Positions 23,621 to 33,165 of a DNA stretch of 64,000 nt are shown piece by piece; position 1 is the first letter of the stretch, and every line of letters starts with the position of its first letter. This stretch comes from Calliopum simillimum (Eukaryota; Arthropoda; Insecta; Diptera; Lauxaniidae), in the NCBI GenBank assembly GCA_951812925.1, contig OX638371.1, positions 79,865,697 to 79,929,696 of the forward strand, given 5' to 3'. The notes under the pieces are model-generated. The model saw nothing but the letters and a program-made list of their open reading frames with translations. It did not search any database and was not told where the DNA came from. Both the position numbers and the translations under genes were made by a program.

Positions 23621-24539
23621 TTGGGTGTTGGAATTAGTTTTAAAGGTTTTCTAAGAGATGGCGTAACTATCAATAGATCGCATCAGGCACACCTGTGACT
23701 ATATTCATTTCAAAGCACATTGCCTAAGCTTCATTTTTCAGTATGTGTGATTCCACTGAAGTGTAAACAACATATATTTTTTTCTCTGTGAACATGTCGA
23801 CTTTCGTTCCAACAAAACGCAATTTGCGGGAAGGTTTACTTTTGTGCTTCCATTTGAAGAAAAAAGCGGTTGAAGCACATCGATGAAGCACTGGTGATGA
23901 AAAGTGGATCCATTACGATAAGCGAAAAAAATCGTGGGGACCACCCGGCCATGCATCAACATCGACGCCCAAGCCGAATATTCATGGCGCCAAGCTTATG
24001 CTGTGTATTTGGTGGGATCAGAAGGGTGTCGTGTACTATGAGCTGCTAAAACCTAACGAAACTATCACTGGGGAACGCTATAAACAACAATTGATGCAAT
24101 TGAGCCAAGCATTAAAGGTTAAACGGCCGGAATATGCCAAAAGACACGATAAAAAGGTTTTTCAACATGAAAACGCACGGCCACATGTTGCAAGAACCGT
24201 CAAGGAAACGTTGGAGGCGCTGAATTGGGATGTGCTACCCCACCCGCCTTATAGCCCAGACATAGTTCCTTCCGACTACTACCTATTCAGATCGATGACG
24301 CATGGCTTGGCTGTGCAGCGCTTCACTTCTTACGAGGATACCAAAAAATGGGTCGATTCGTGGATTGCCTCAAAAGACGAGTCGTTCTTCCGGCGCGGAA
24401 TCCATATGCTGACAGAAAGATGGGAAAATGTTGTAGCTAACGATGGACAATACTTTGAATAATATACATTGTACCGTTGTTTCTAAATAAATGCTCAAAA
24501 ACCGAAAAAAAAACCTTTAAAATTAATTCCAACACCTAA
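23621..24539 (+). mobile_element. Internally deleted mariner (919 bp)
   Basis: Terminal repeats of 29 bp (23621-23649 and 24511-24539) begin TTGGGTGTTGGAATTA and TTAGGTGTTGGAATTA and match at 27 of 29 positions. TA flanks both ends (23619-23620, 24540-24541), the standard Tc1/mariner target. A full mariner is about 1.3 kb, so roughly 0.35 kb is missing, corresponding to the middle of the transposase. Both ends are intact, so the copy could in principle be recognised by a related transposase; that is an inference. Confidence 0.93.
23794..24462 (+). pseudogene. Mariner transposase, middle deleted, catalytic residue changed
   Basis: A start at 23794 gives 30 residues (MSTFVPTKRNLREG ... KKKAVEAHR), the usual mariner N-terminus, then a TGA at 23884-23886. 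Reading on in the same frame gives STGDEKWIHYD, the first catalytic Asp region, and an unbroken frame to the stop at 24462, including CIWWDQKG, HENARPH and HPPYSPDIVPSDYYLF. About 125 residues between the N-terminus and TGDEKW are missing compared with ordinary ~345-residue mariner transposases. In the D,D34D triad the second Asp is Glu (HENA, codon 24169-24171); the third Asp is present near 24274. The protein would be inactive twice over. Codons 3' of the stop remain open, so decay is recent. Confidence 0.92.
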
Positions 24540-25068
24540 TACTAATATTATAGTGACCTCGAAGTCTTGAAAGTGAATTTTTTTTTGATGAGGTTTTGTT
24601 CGTTTATTTGCTCAGAGTCGGAAAATAAGAAAATTAAATCGGAATAGTTCCTTATTACAAATAAGCCAAGCTTAAGCGCCTTTTTGCTTTGTATGTTTAA
24701 ACTATTAATATTAAATCAACCTCGAAATACTGGCAGTGAAAACTTTTGATGAGGATTTGTTCAATAAGTTTGCTTGAGTGGGATAAGGTTAAAAAATTAA
24801 TCAAAACAACTTCTTCTTGTGCAGAAATCGGCTTTAAGCACCCTTTTTGCCTCTAAATTTTGAATAAAACATACTACTTTTATCTCGCAATAACAATGCT
24901 CACAGTCGTTTTTTTTTCAGATAGGTATATACTATATAGAGAGAAATGTTCATACATATAAATATTTTCATCAAATGTTTTAGAAAACCAATGCTTTATT
25001 GATTGATAAATCAGCGCAAAATCCTATGTTTTGTCAGACCAACTTTTATATTTTGTATATTAAATTCA

Positions 25069-25405
25069 TGTGGGAACAGCCCACAATATGCACCCAAACG
25101 ATCAACTGGCAACACCAACGCGCACTACAAGAAGTGGACAAAACTACTAATAAAACAATAAACATGACAACACTGAACTTGACGATACGAAACTGAACGA
25201 TGACGTAGGCAGATCATATAACGAACGAACGTCAGTCTTCGCAAGTCGCTCATACCGTGTAATTGTTACATTTAAGGGCAGAAAGTCGCCAAACTTTAAT
25301 ATGTAAAATAAGAATAGTTTTAGTTATTGAACAATAAGTGAAGTTAATAAACTGTGAATTAAATATTTAAAGGAAATTCTTTTATTAATACTCGGAAATC
25401 CTACA
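25069..25405 (+). repeat. 5' LTR
   Basis: A 337-bp long terminal repeat, TG...CA. It opens with a perfect hairpin, TGTGGG-aacag-CCCACA. A TCAGTC initiator-like motif lies at 25232-25237 after ACGAACG, and AATAAA at 25346-25351 is the likely polyadenylation signal. No strong TATA box at the usual distance was seen, so transcription may be initiator-driven, as in many fly LTR elements. Confidence 0.95.
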
Positions 25406-25408
25406 AAT

Positions 25409-25426
25409 TGGTGTCAGAAGTGGGAT
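25409..25426 (+). other. Primer binding site, tRNA-Leu type
   Basis: TGGTGTCAGAAGTGGGAT starts 3 bases after the LTR. Its reverse complement ends CTTCTGACACCA, which matches the 3' end of eukaryotic tRNA-Leu with CCA added. It would prime minus-strand DNA synthesis. Confidence 0.85.
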
Positions 25427-26899
25427 AATTCCACAGACTGTGAAAATAAAAAAAAAAAAACTTGAACAAAAGCAAAACCAATAATAACTAAAGTGTGTGT
25501 GTGTGAAGTGCAAAAGAAATAAATAATTTTGCGTAACATACCAGAAAAGTAAAAGACTGTGGTATAAAATTTGACTGTACTAAGATACCAAAAGTAAGAA
25601 AAAAAGTTTAACTTTTAAATAACCTTCGCACGGTAAACGAAGAAAAAAAAGTCAATCGTATGATCGGGAAAAATTTAACCCAACAAAAACAAATACTTGC
25701 TCGTCAAAGCAGTTAGAATTTTCGCTCGTCATTGCAGTTAGAATTTTTGCACGTTAAAGCAAGTGATTTGATTACACTCAACAGTTACAGAGTGCGAAAA
25801 GTGCAGCAGATTCTGCGTTTAAAATTTTGAGAGCAGCAAAGGCTGTGTTAATGTGGGCAGCGGCGTCTGCGTTTAAAGATATTGGCAGCAAGGACTGCGT
25901 TGGCGTAAACAGCGGTGGCTGTGTTATTGCGACCTGTGTTGATGTGAACAGCAGAGGCTGTGGAAAATTTTGAGAACAGCAAAGGCAGTGTTAGCTGTGA
26001 AAGTAATCGGAAGCAGCAGAGGCTGTGTGTGTTGCGGGCAGCGCAGTCTGCGAATACAATTTGAGATCAGCAAGGCTGTGTAGTTGCAGGCAGAGTGAAC
26101 TGCGAAATATAAAGTGAAGCAGAAGCCGTGCAGTTTGAGCAGTAGAGACAGAGGTCAGAAGCGGGCAGCGCAGTCTGCGAATACAATTTGAGATCAGCAA
26201 AGGCTGTGTAGTTGCAGGCAGAGTGAACTGCGAAATTTAAAGTGAAGCAGAAGCCGTGCAGTTTGAGCAGTAGAGACAGAGGTCAGAAGCGGGCAGCGCA
26301 GTCTGCGAATACAATTTGAGATCAGCAAAGGCTGAGTAGTTGCAGGCAGAGTGAACTGCGAAATTTAAAGGGAAGCAGAAGCCGTGCAGTTTGAGCAGTG
26401 AAAACAGGTCAGAAGTTTTTGCAAAAGCGTATGAGCAGAGAAGACATCACCGAATCGAAGATAAGTAATTTGTTTCAATTGAAAATGTGATGCAGCTAAA
26501 TGAAAATTAAAATATTAAAGTCAGTAAAAAATATTTTGTGATTTTAAGAGAATTTTAAGTTTTGATGAGAAATCAAATAAAAAGTGCTGTAAATTTTGTT
26601 GACTACAATTTTTAAAGTCAAAGTTAATTAAAATTGTAAGAGTCGTGAATTTTCAATTATATAGCGACATAACAAACATTATAATTTGAGCAAATTAAAT
26701 TAAAGAAAAGAATATAACAGCAAAAGTAAAGTTTTGTTAACTTAAGAATTCTGTGAAAATTTTATAGCGCATTAGCATTTGTTAGTATTGTAGTATAGAA
26801 ACTCTAAATACTATTGAATTTAATTTTTGAAATATTTCATATTTGTAGCCAAACAATATAATTATTTTTAAAACATTTTGGAATTTTTGTACACATAAA
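25427..26899 (+). other. Long retrotransposon leader
   Basis: About 1.47 kb between primer site and the Gag start. The 3' half of it is repetitive (see 26034-26414), preceded at about 25795-26033 by irregular versions of the GCAGCAAAGGCTGTG motif. No long upstream frame is present. Leaders of fly gypsy-type elements can carry repeated regulatory or insulator sites; whether this one does is unknown. Confidence 0.7.
26034..26414 (+). repeat. Three ~127-bp tandem repeats in the leader
   Basis: Units of 127, 128 and about 126 bp start with GCGGGCAGCGCAGTCTGCG at 26034, 26161 and 26289. Each contains ATCAGCAAAGGCTG, AGGCAGAGTGAACTGCG and GCAGAAGCCGTGCAG. Differences are single bases, so the copies are young or kept alike by template switching. 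Confidence 0.93.
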
Positions 26900-29800
26900 A
26901 TGGACAGAGACGAAATTTTGAGTTTGAATACTGAGCAACTGAAAGCTAAACTTAGGGAGTTAGGGTTGACACTAACCGGACGTAAGGCAACATTACAAGA
27001 CAGACTTTTGGAACACTATGGTCTTACCGTTGATGACGATGACGATGACGACGAGGCTTCCAATTACGACGATGTGAATTCCATGCCAGCGAGTGCTAGT
27101 AGTCAGGCAGTAATGAGGTCGACGCCATTTACACTTCGCGATATCGAAGATTCATTGACGCCATTCAGTGGATCAGGCCAGCCAAATATGAAGCAGTGGC
27201 TTGAAGATTTTGAAGCAAACGCAGCGGCAGTATTTTGGAATGAACTCCAAAAATTTATTTATGCGAAGCAGTTGTTGAAGGGTGCAGCGAAGATTTTCGT
27301 GAGAAGCCAACGCAGTATAGTCGACTGGACTTCATTAAAATCAGCGTTACAAAAAGAATTTGGCTGTGGTCGGTCTTCGATTGAGGTACATCGAATGTTG
27401 CAAAATCGTAAAAAACGGCAAAGTGAAGATTTGAGGGAATATCTGTACAGCTTAATGGAAATTGGAATGTCGATAAACTTAGATGAGAAAAGTTTGATAG
27501 AATATTTTATTGAGGGCATTCCAGATACCAAAATCAATAAGTGCATGTTGTATCAATCCAAATCAGTCGCTGAATTAAAAGACCAAATTTCAATCTACGA
27601 GCAAATTAAATCCAATAAGCCGCAGATTTCGAATTTAAATTCACAATTGGTGAACAGGGGATCATTAAATCAGCAAAAGCCGGACAAATATGGCGAAAGG
27701 AGATGTTTTAAATGTGGCGATGTCTCCCATATTGCTAGAGATTGTCGTCCTAAAACGATAAAATGTTTCAAATGTGGTCAGCCAGGTCATCGTGCGTCGG
27801 AATGTAACGATAAAATAAAAACCGTCAAGGTAGAAAGAAATAGTGTAAATACCTTAACAGCAGAAACGTGTGGAATGCCGGAAAAGACAAGCAGTTTGAT
27901 GTTTAAGGATGTGACGATAGATAAGTTCACATTTTCCGCGTTAATGGATACCGGTTGTGACTTATGCTTATTAAGATATGATACACTGCTTATGATTGGC
28001 GATTTTCCTTTGAGTAATGATAGGAAACGGTTAGTGGGAATCGGTAAAAGCGAACTTACGACATTAGGTAGCCTTACCACACGAGCAATTATTGGAGGCT
28101 TAAAACTCAATTTGACTTTTCATGTAGTAAGGGAACGTGATATTAGCTATGCAGCAGTGATCGGTAACACAATTTTGAAGTTGGTTGACTTGATAGTGAC
28201 TCAGGATGGAGTCAAGTTGAGACAGAAAGCATATGCTGAAGAAACCTCTAAAGAAGAGAATAAAATTTCCGATGACCAAATTCACGTCGAAGAAAATGGT
28301 GAATATGAAGTTCGGCGCAAAGCCGAAGATTTATTTAAAGAGTTTGGAGATCTGTGTCTGATGGCTGAAAATCGTGATGAAAAAGAATTTGAAGCAGATA
28401 TCTCTCACCTAAATGGTCGCCAAGCCGAGGCGGTGCAGATGATAGTTGAATCATATACACCGAATAGTAATCCACCAACACCAGTTGAAATGAAAATTCT
28501 TCTTTCAGATGATATTCCTGTATTTGAAAGGCCTAGACGTTTATCGTATGCAGACAAACGTATAGTTGAGGAACAAATAATCAAATGGTTAAATGAAGGG
28601 ATAGTACAAGAAAGTTCGTCAGAATTTGCCTCGCCTGTAGTGCTAGTGGGAAAAAAAGATGGCACCAAACGACTTTGTTGCGACTATAGACGTCTGAATC
28701 AGAAAATAGTCAGGGATGGAACGATACTACCTTCTGAAACGAAAATTATGGCGGTAAAAAAATTTCCAATACCAACTGACCGTAAGTCACTACAGCGGTT
28801 CCTTGGATTGACGTCATATTTTCGAAGATTTGTGGACGGATATGCAGTGGTAGCCAAGCCGCTGACAGACTTGTTGAGAAAGGAAAGTAAGTTCGAAATC
28901 AAAGAAGATCAACTTGCAGCGATTGAACAATTGAAAGCAAATCTGATGCGTGCTCCAGTACTTAGGTTGTACGATCCAAAGGCGGTCACTGAGGTGCACA
29001 CAGACGCGTGTATGTACGGTTGTGGGGCTGTACTTTTACAAAAAGATTTCGACGATCAGCAGTTTCATCCAGTGGAATACATGAGCCGCAGAACGAAACC
29101 AGCAGAAGAGAAGTTCCATTCATACGAGTTAGAGGTAATGGCCATTATAGAGGCATTAAAGAAATGGAGAATATATTTGCAAGGCATTAAATTCAAGATA
29201 ATAATGGATTGTAATGCGTTTACCATGACGTTGAAGAAGCGCGAAGTTCCGCTAAGAGTTTCCCGCTGGGCAATGTTTCTCCAAGATTTTGACTATGAGA
29301 TTGAACATCGGAGTGGATCAAAAATGAAACACGTTGACGCGCTAAGTAGAATTTCCTGTTTGGTTATGGAAGGGGAACTGAATCATCGAATGAGACAAGC
29401 ACAAACAAGTGACGATTGGGTTAAAGCAGTGATGAAAATCCTTGAAAAGGATGAGTATGAAGACTTTTATGTAAAAAATGGAGTACTATATAAAGATCCC
29501 GTTAAGGAACTAGTGGTGGTACCAGCCTTAATGGAGGAAGAAATCATAAGAATCGCACATAAGCAAGGCCATTTCTCGGCGAAGAAAACCCAAGAGTTAG
29601 TTGAAAAATCTTTTTACATTCCTCAGCTTAGTTTGAAAGCAGTCAAGCTTGTTCGAAGTTGTATTGAATGTATCGTGGTTGAAAACAAAACGGGAAAGAA
29701 GGAAGGGTTTTTGAATCCTATTAATAAGGAGGACCAGCCATTGGGGACGTACCATTTGGATCATGTGGGACCGATGGACATGACGAACAGGTCCTACAAC

Positions 29801-30682
29801 CACATCTTAGTTGTAGTCGACGCATTTTCCAAGTTTGTATGGCTATATCCTACCCGAAATACGAGTGCAGAGGCAGTAGTAGACCGGTTGAAGAGGCAGG
29901 CAGCTACCTTTGGGAATCCAAAACGAGTAATAACAGATCGAGGTGCTGCCTTTACGTCAAATCATTTTAAAGATTATTGTGAGAGCGAAGGAGTGCAGCA
30001 TTTGCTTATAGCCACAGGAGTTCCTCGCGGAAATGGGCAAGTGGAGCGGATACATAAGATAGTTGTATCCATGCTAGCAAAGTTATGTAACGAAAGCCCT
30101 GGTAGTTGGTATAAGCATGTCGAAAGAGTTCAGCAGCTGATAAATAGTACTCCTCCTCGAAGCACGAAACTGTCGCCATTCAGAATACTGACAGGATTCG
30201 AAATGCGAATACCTGGCGTACCAGATCTGCAAGATCTTCTAGATAGTACCATCGTTGATGAACTTGATGGCGAAAGACGAAAACTGCGCGAACAGGCACA
30301 AGAAAATATCAATAGAATACAACAAGAGAATCGGAAAACTTTTAATGCAAAACGAAAAGAAGAGCCACAATACGAGATAGACCAGTTGGTAGCCATTAAG
30401 CGAACTCAATTCGGAGCCGGACTAAAATTAAAACCAAAGTTCTTCGGCCCATATAAAATAACAAAAAAAATGGGTCATGGAAGGTATGAAGTCAAGAAAG
30501 TGGGAGACCACGAAGGGCCAGGACAAACAACGACTGTAGCCGAATTCATGAAATGTTGGGATCCTTCATTCGGGTCGAATGAATCCGTAGGATGGCCGAA
30601 TGTGGGAACAGCCCACAATATGCACCCAAACGATCAACTGGCAACACCAACGCGCACTACAAGAAGTGGACAAAACTACTAA
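26900..30682 (+). CDS. gag-pol: Gag-Pol polyprotein with in-frame loss of the RT catalytic core
   Basis: One frame of 1260 residues. Residues ~5-42 resemble a SAP DNA-binding fold, followed by a run of seven Asp (45-51). A Gag capsid-like region spans ~75-230; zinc knuckles CX2CX4HX4C lie at 269-282 and 289-302. Protease has DTG at 350-352. The RT begins at ~530 but passes from the LNQKIVRDG block (599-607) straight into TILPSETK, so fingers/palm sequence including the YxDD box, roughly 110-120 residues by comparison with relatives, is absent. The RT thumb/connection resumes with LQRFLGLTSYFRRF. RNase H has D702, E743 or E745, and D770. Integrase has H887, H891, C921, C924 and D954, D1013, E1049 (DD35E), then a GPY motif at 1183-1185. 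The last ~27 codons lie in the 3' LTR. Gag, protease, RNase H and integrase look intact, so the copy is probably non-autonomous and rescued in trans. Confidence 0.95.
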   Translation: MDRDEILSLNTEQLKAKLRELGLTLTGRKATLQDRLLEHYGLTVDDDDDDDEASNYDDVNSMPASASSQAVMRSTPFTLRDIEDSLTPFSGSGQPNMKQWLEDFEANAAAVFWNELQKFIYAKQLLKGAAKIFVRSQRSIVDWTSLKSALQKEFGCGRSSIEVHRMLQNRKKRQSEDLREYLYSLMEIGMSINLDEKSLIEYFIEGIPDTKINKCMLYQSKSVAELKDQISIYEQIKSNKPQISNLNSQLVNRGSLNQQKPDKYGERRCFKCGDVSHIARDCRPKTIKCFKCGQPGHRASECNDKIKTVKVERNSVNTLTAETCGMPEKTSSLMFKDVTIDKFTFSALMDTGCDLCLLRYDTLLMIGDFPLSNDRKRLVGIGKSELTTLGSLTTRAIIGGLKLNLTFHVVRERDISYAAVIGNTILKLVDLIVTQDGVKLRQKAYAEETSKEENKISDDQIHVEENGEYEVRRKAEDLFKEFGDLCLMAENRDEKEFEADISHLNGRQAEAVQMIVESYTPNSNPPTPVEMKILLSDDIPVFERPRRLSYADKRIVEEQIIKWLNEGIVQESSSEFASPVVLVGKKDGTKRLCCDYRRLNQKIVRDGTILPSETKIMAVKKFPIPTDRKSLQRFLGLTSYFRRFVDGYAVVAKPLTDLLRKESKFEIKEDQLAAIEQLKANLMRAPVLRLYDPKAVTEVHTDACMYGCGAVLLQKDFDDQQFHPVEYMSRRTKPAEEKFHSYELEVMAIIEALKKWRIYLQGIKFKIIMDCNAFTMTLKKREVPLRVSRWAMFLQDFDYEIEHRSGSKMKHVDALSRISCLVMEGELNHRMRQAQTSDDWVKAVMKILEKDEYEDFYVKNGVLYKDPVKELVVVPALMEEEIIRIAHKQGHFSAKKTQELVEKSFYIPQLSLKAVKLVRSCIECIVVENKTGKKEGFLNPINKEDQPLGTYHLDHVGPMDMTNRSYNHILVVVDAFSKFVWLYPTRNTSAEAVVDRLKRQAATFGNPKRVITDRGAAFTSNHFKDYCESEGVQHLLIATGVPRGNGQVERIHKIVVSMLAKLCNESPGSWYKHVERVQQLINSTPPRSTKLSPFRILTGFEMRIPGVPDLQDLLDSTIVDELDGERRKLREQAQENINRIQQENRKTFNAKRKEEPQYEIDQLVAIKRTQFGAGLKLKPKFFGPYKITKKMGHGRYEVKKVGDHEGPGQTTTVAEFMKCWDPSFGSNESVGWPNVGTAHNMHPNDQLATPTRTTRSGQNY
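28712..28720 (+). other. Junction of the RT deletion
   Basis: Codons for Arg605-Asp606-Gly607. Sequence upstream aligns with the fingers (KKDGTKRLCCDYRRLNQK) and downstream with the segment normally found just before FPxPxxxxxLQxFLGL. The join keeps the frame and leaves no extra bases that I can recognise. Confidence 0.85.
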
Positions 30683-30937
30683 TAAAACAATAAACATGAC
30701 AACACTGAACTTGACGATACGAAACTGAACGATGACGTAGGCAGATCATATAACGAACGAACGTCAGTCTTCGCAAGTCGCTCATACCGTGTAATTGTTA
30801 CATTTAAGGGCAGAAAGTCGCCAAACTTTAATATGTAAAATAAGAATAGTTTTAGTTATTGAACAATAAGTGAAGTTAATAAACTGTGAATTAAATATTT
30901 AAAGGAAATTCTTTTATTAATACTCGGAAATCCTACA
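30601..30937 (+). repeat. 3' LTR
   Basis: Same 337 bp as the 5' LTR with no difference seen by eye. Its first 82 bases encode the C-terminus of Gag-Pol. The bases just upstream (GTAGGATGGCCGAA) do not form a clear polypurine tract. AATAAA is at about 30878-30883. TTCA follows. Confidence 0.95.
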
Positions 30938-30941
30938 TTCA

Positions 30942-32520
30942 TAAATAAGTTTACTTTTGTAGACATGTACAGCACTTAACACTTGATTGTCAGATAATTT
31001 ATAACTAGTCGAGGTGTGCAAATTTAAACAAAATTTTGAAAAATTACTAAGTAGCAACTGTCTCTTTATGCATTAAAACCGGACCAGAAAAAGGCCAATT
31101 GACTCCATATGCACTACATTGAGACCAGAAAAGGGCCAATTTATAACAAAATCAGTTTCAAAAAATTTGATTTAAACATAAATTTCACACAAAAGCGTCA
31201 GAAAGGAGATTTTGTATTGTATTTCTGAGCATTGTGTTCCGGTTTCAAATCCCAACGCACAAATCATAACTTCTGAACTATTTAAGATATTTTAGCTCTG
31301 TTTTCGGTTATGAATAGAAAATTTTTGTAGCTATTACGACTCCAAATTTCATTTAGATTGCATTGCAGAGTGAAAAGTAATGTTTTGTTGAAATTTGATT
31401 TTCTGTAAATTACATACATATTGTTAGGAAAATCCCGGAATGGTAAAATATTTCAGAAATTGGACATTATATTCAAAAAAAAACACATGTCCAATAATTT
31501 TTAAAGGTATATGTAACGGTATGAATCTTGAGGCGAGGGAAAGTTCAAAATTTTAAATAGAAACCCTATTTTTTATTGTATTGTACATAAAAAAGTACAA
31601 AAATTTTGTCGGAAAAATTTTTTCTGATCGATCCTAGATGGCGCTGTAATCGACAAAAAAAAAATTAAAATAAAAAGTTTTGTACTTAGGTTTTCATCCA
31701 TATGTTTCGCCATAAAAGTTGCTCCTACACAAAGGGTTGTAAGTAAAAGCATAGAGTTTTTGAAGCACAAGCTTAGAAATAAACACCAGTTAGTTGTGTA
31801 GCAAGCCGAGCTTAAGAAAAATCCAAATTTATTTTTAAACTCAACCCAAAGCTTAAAAACTACGCTAAAAGCAATGCCAAAACCATTAATGATTTAAGTG
31901 AAAGAAAAAATCACTTTCTTTTAACCATTTGCCAAAGTATACAACCTAAATTTGAAGAATCAGCTTTGAAGTTTCATCAGTATGATTGGTGTAATTCGAT
32001 AGGTATATTAAAAAGCTATAAAATGAGGTAACATTTTCAAGATATAATTTTTTTTCACATGATATCTGCTTTTTTTAATAATGTTACTTAACACTTCATT
32101 CACTCAATTTATTCTAATTTTAGGAAAATTCCACTTTGGACTACTTTTAAAACAACTAGACCAAATATGAGACTATTGAGACAATTGTCTCTACCGGTAC
32201 TACAGGATTTTCTTCCCAACCTTAACACTCAGATCTTATCAGATTTTGAAAATTCGTGTAAATTAGGATCTAATGCTTTGCAAATCCATCGACTTCCATC
32301 CATTTGACGGTGAAGGAGGATCGGTAACTTTAAATTTTGGACTATAAAAACTTTTGCGACAAGTTCTCTTCAAAATTTTTCGCTTTTAAGATTTTTTCAA
32401 TTAAAACTTTCTACGAGCCTCATTCACACTATACAAGTATGTAGAGCGATTTGTGTTGAACAATTTGAAAAACCCAAATCCATATTAATTTACTAAAAAC
32501 CTAGGAACCCTCTATTGCAA
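30942..32520. other. Non-coding stretch with an inverted copy of the 17.6-kb repeat
   Basis: Bases 31055-31260 are the reverse complement of parts of 17640-17920: two GGCCAATT-type subunits with TGCATTA or TGCACTACATTGAGACC, then TTTCTGAGCATTGTGTTCCG. The remainder is AT-rich with no recognised feature. Confidence 0.6.
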
Positions 32521-32524
32521 TTAT

Positions 32525-33165
32525 CGCAATGCAACTTTCGCTTAAGGTGCACAACCACAAATCAAATTTAATTGCGCTGATTCTCAGCAGTGCAGCAGAA
32601 ACAAAGTTCAGAAAAAACCAAAATAATACGAAATACAAAAGAAAAAATTACACACACAAAGAGTGAGGGAGACAAGTATAGAAATAGTAAACTTAGCAAT
32701 TGCTTTAAGCCGCATTAAAGAAACCACAAAACGAGACAACGAGTACGACGCGACGTTAAGGAAACCCTTTAACAACGAAGCGCACACGAGCTGTAAAACT
32801 AAAAACGGATGATAAAAAACTTTTTCGGTTTCAGAGGAGACATTGAGAGAAAACCCCCGCATTTAATTAAACCAACACAACTAAAGCAGCTCATTAACAA
32901 TCCGAACTAATTTCCAACGTTCATTTCCAAAAAGACAAAACCCCAAAGAAAAATTAGTGAAATTCAGCAACACCAACAAGCAGCAACAACAACAAAAAGA
33001 ACAAGAAAGTAAAAAAAAATCTAAATTTATCAAGAGATAACGAAAGAACAAAATGAAGTAAAAACTGTGAAGTAAAAGCAAATTCATGAAAAAGTTGTGT
33101 AAAGTGAAACCTCGAGACAAATCAGCAAACGACGAGTTGCATTAAATAGCGCCGGAAAGTATGCT
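32525..33165 (+). other. Possible 5' UTR-like exon (unproven)
   Basis: A-rich, purine-rich plus strand with CAACA/AACAACAAC runs, lower T content than its surroundings, a TCTCAGCAGTG initiator-like start at about 32581 and a possible splice donor GGAAAGTATG near 33155. This composition is typical of fly 5' untranslated exons. There is no long frame. Without transcript data this remains a guess. Confidence 0.25.

Larger units (their letters stand above)
23471..24885 (+). repeat. Three ~165-bp tandem units, first one interrupted by a mariner
   Basis: Units start with ACCTCGA at about 23471, 24555 and 24718 and share TTTTGATGAGGTTTTGTTCG shortly after. The last interval is 163 bp. The mariner at 23621-24539 sits at the end of unit 1, so the array predates that insertion. 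Confidence 0.8.
25069..30937 (+). mobile_element. Ty3/gypsy LTR retrotransposon lacking the RT core
   Basis: A complete 5869-bp insertion bounded by two 337-bp LTRs that look identical by eye. It is flanked by TTCA on both sides (25065-25068, 30938-30941). Order: 5' LTR, primer site, ~1.47-kb leader with tandem repeats, single Gag-Pol frame, 3' LTR. Domain order with RNase H before integrase and a GPY module after it is that of Ty3/gypsy; a tRNA-Leu primer and single fused frame suggest the mdg3/micropia side of the group, which is an inference. There is no envelope frame. Identical LTRs indicate very recent insertion. Confidence 0.97.

Noticed and set aside
24999..25196. 65-residue frame
   Set aside because: Spans the 5' LTR boundary; its second half is the LTR copy of the Gag-Pol C-terminus.
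27259..30396. Several minus-strand frames of 60-107 residues
   Set aside because: Shadows of the Gag-Pol reading frame on the opposite strand.
31573..31770. 65-residue minus-strand frame near GATGGCGCTGTAATC
   Set aside because: No domain recognised and composition is like the flanks.
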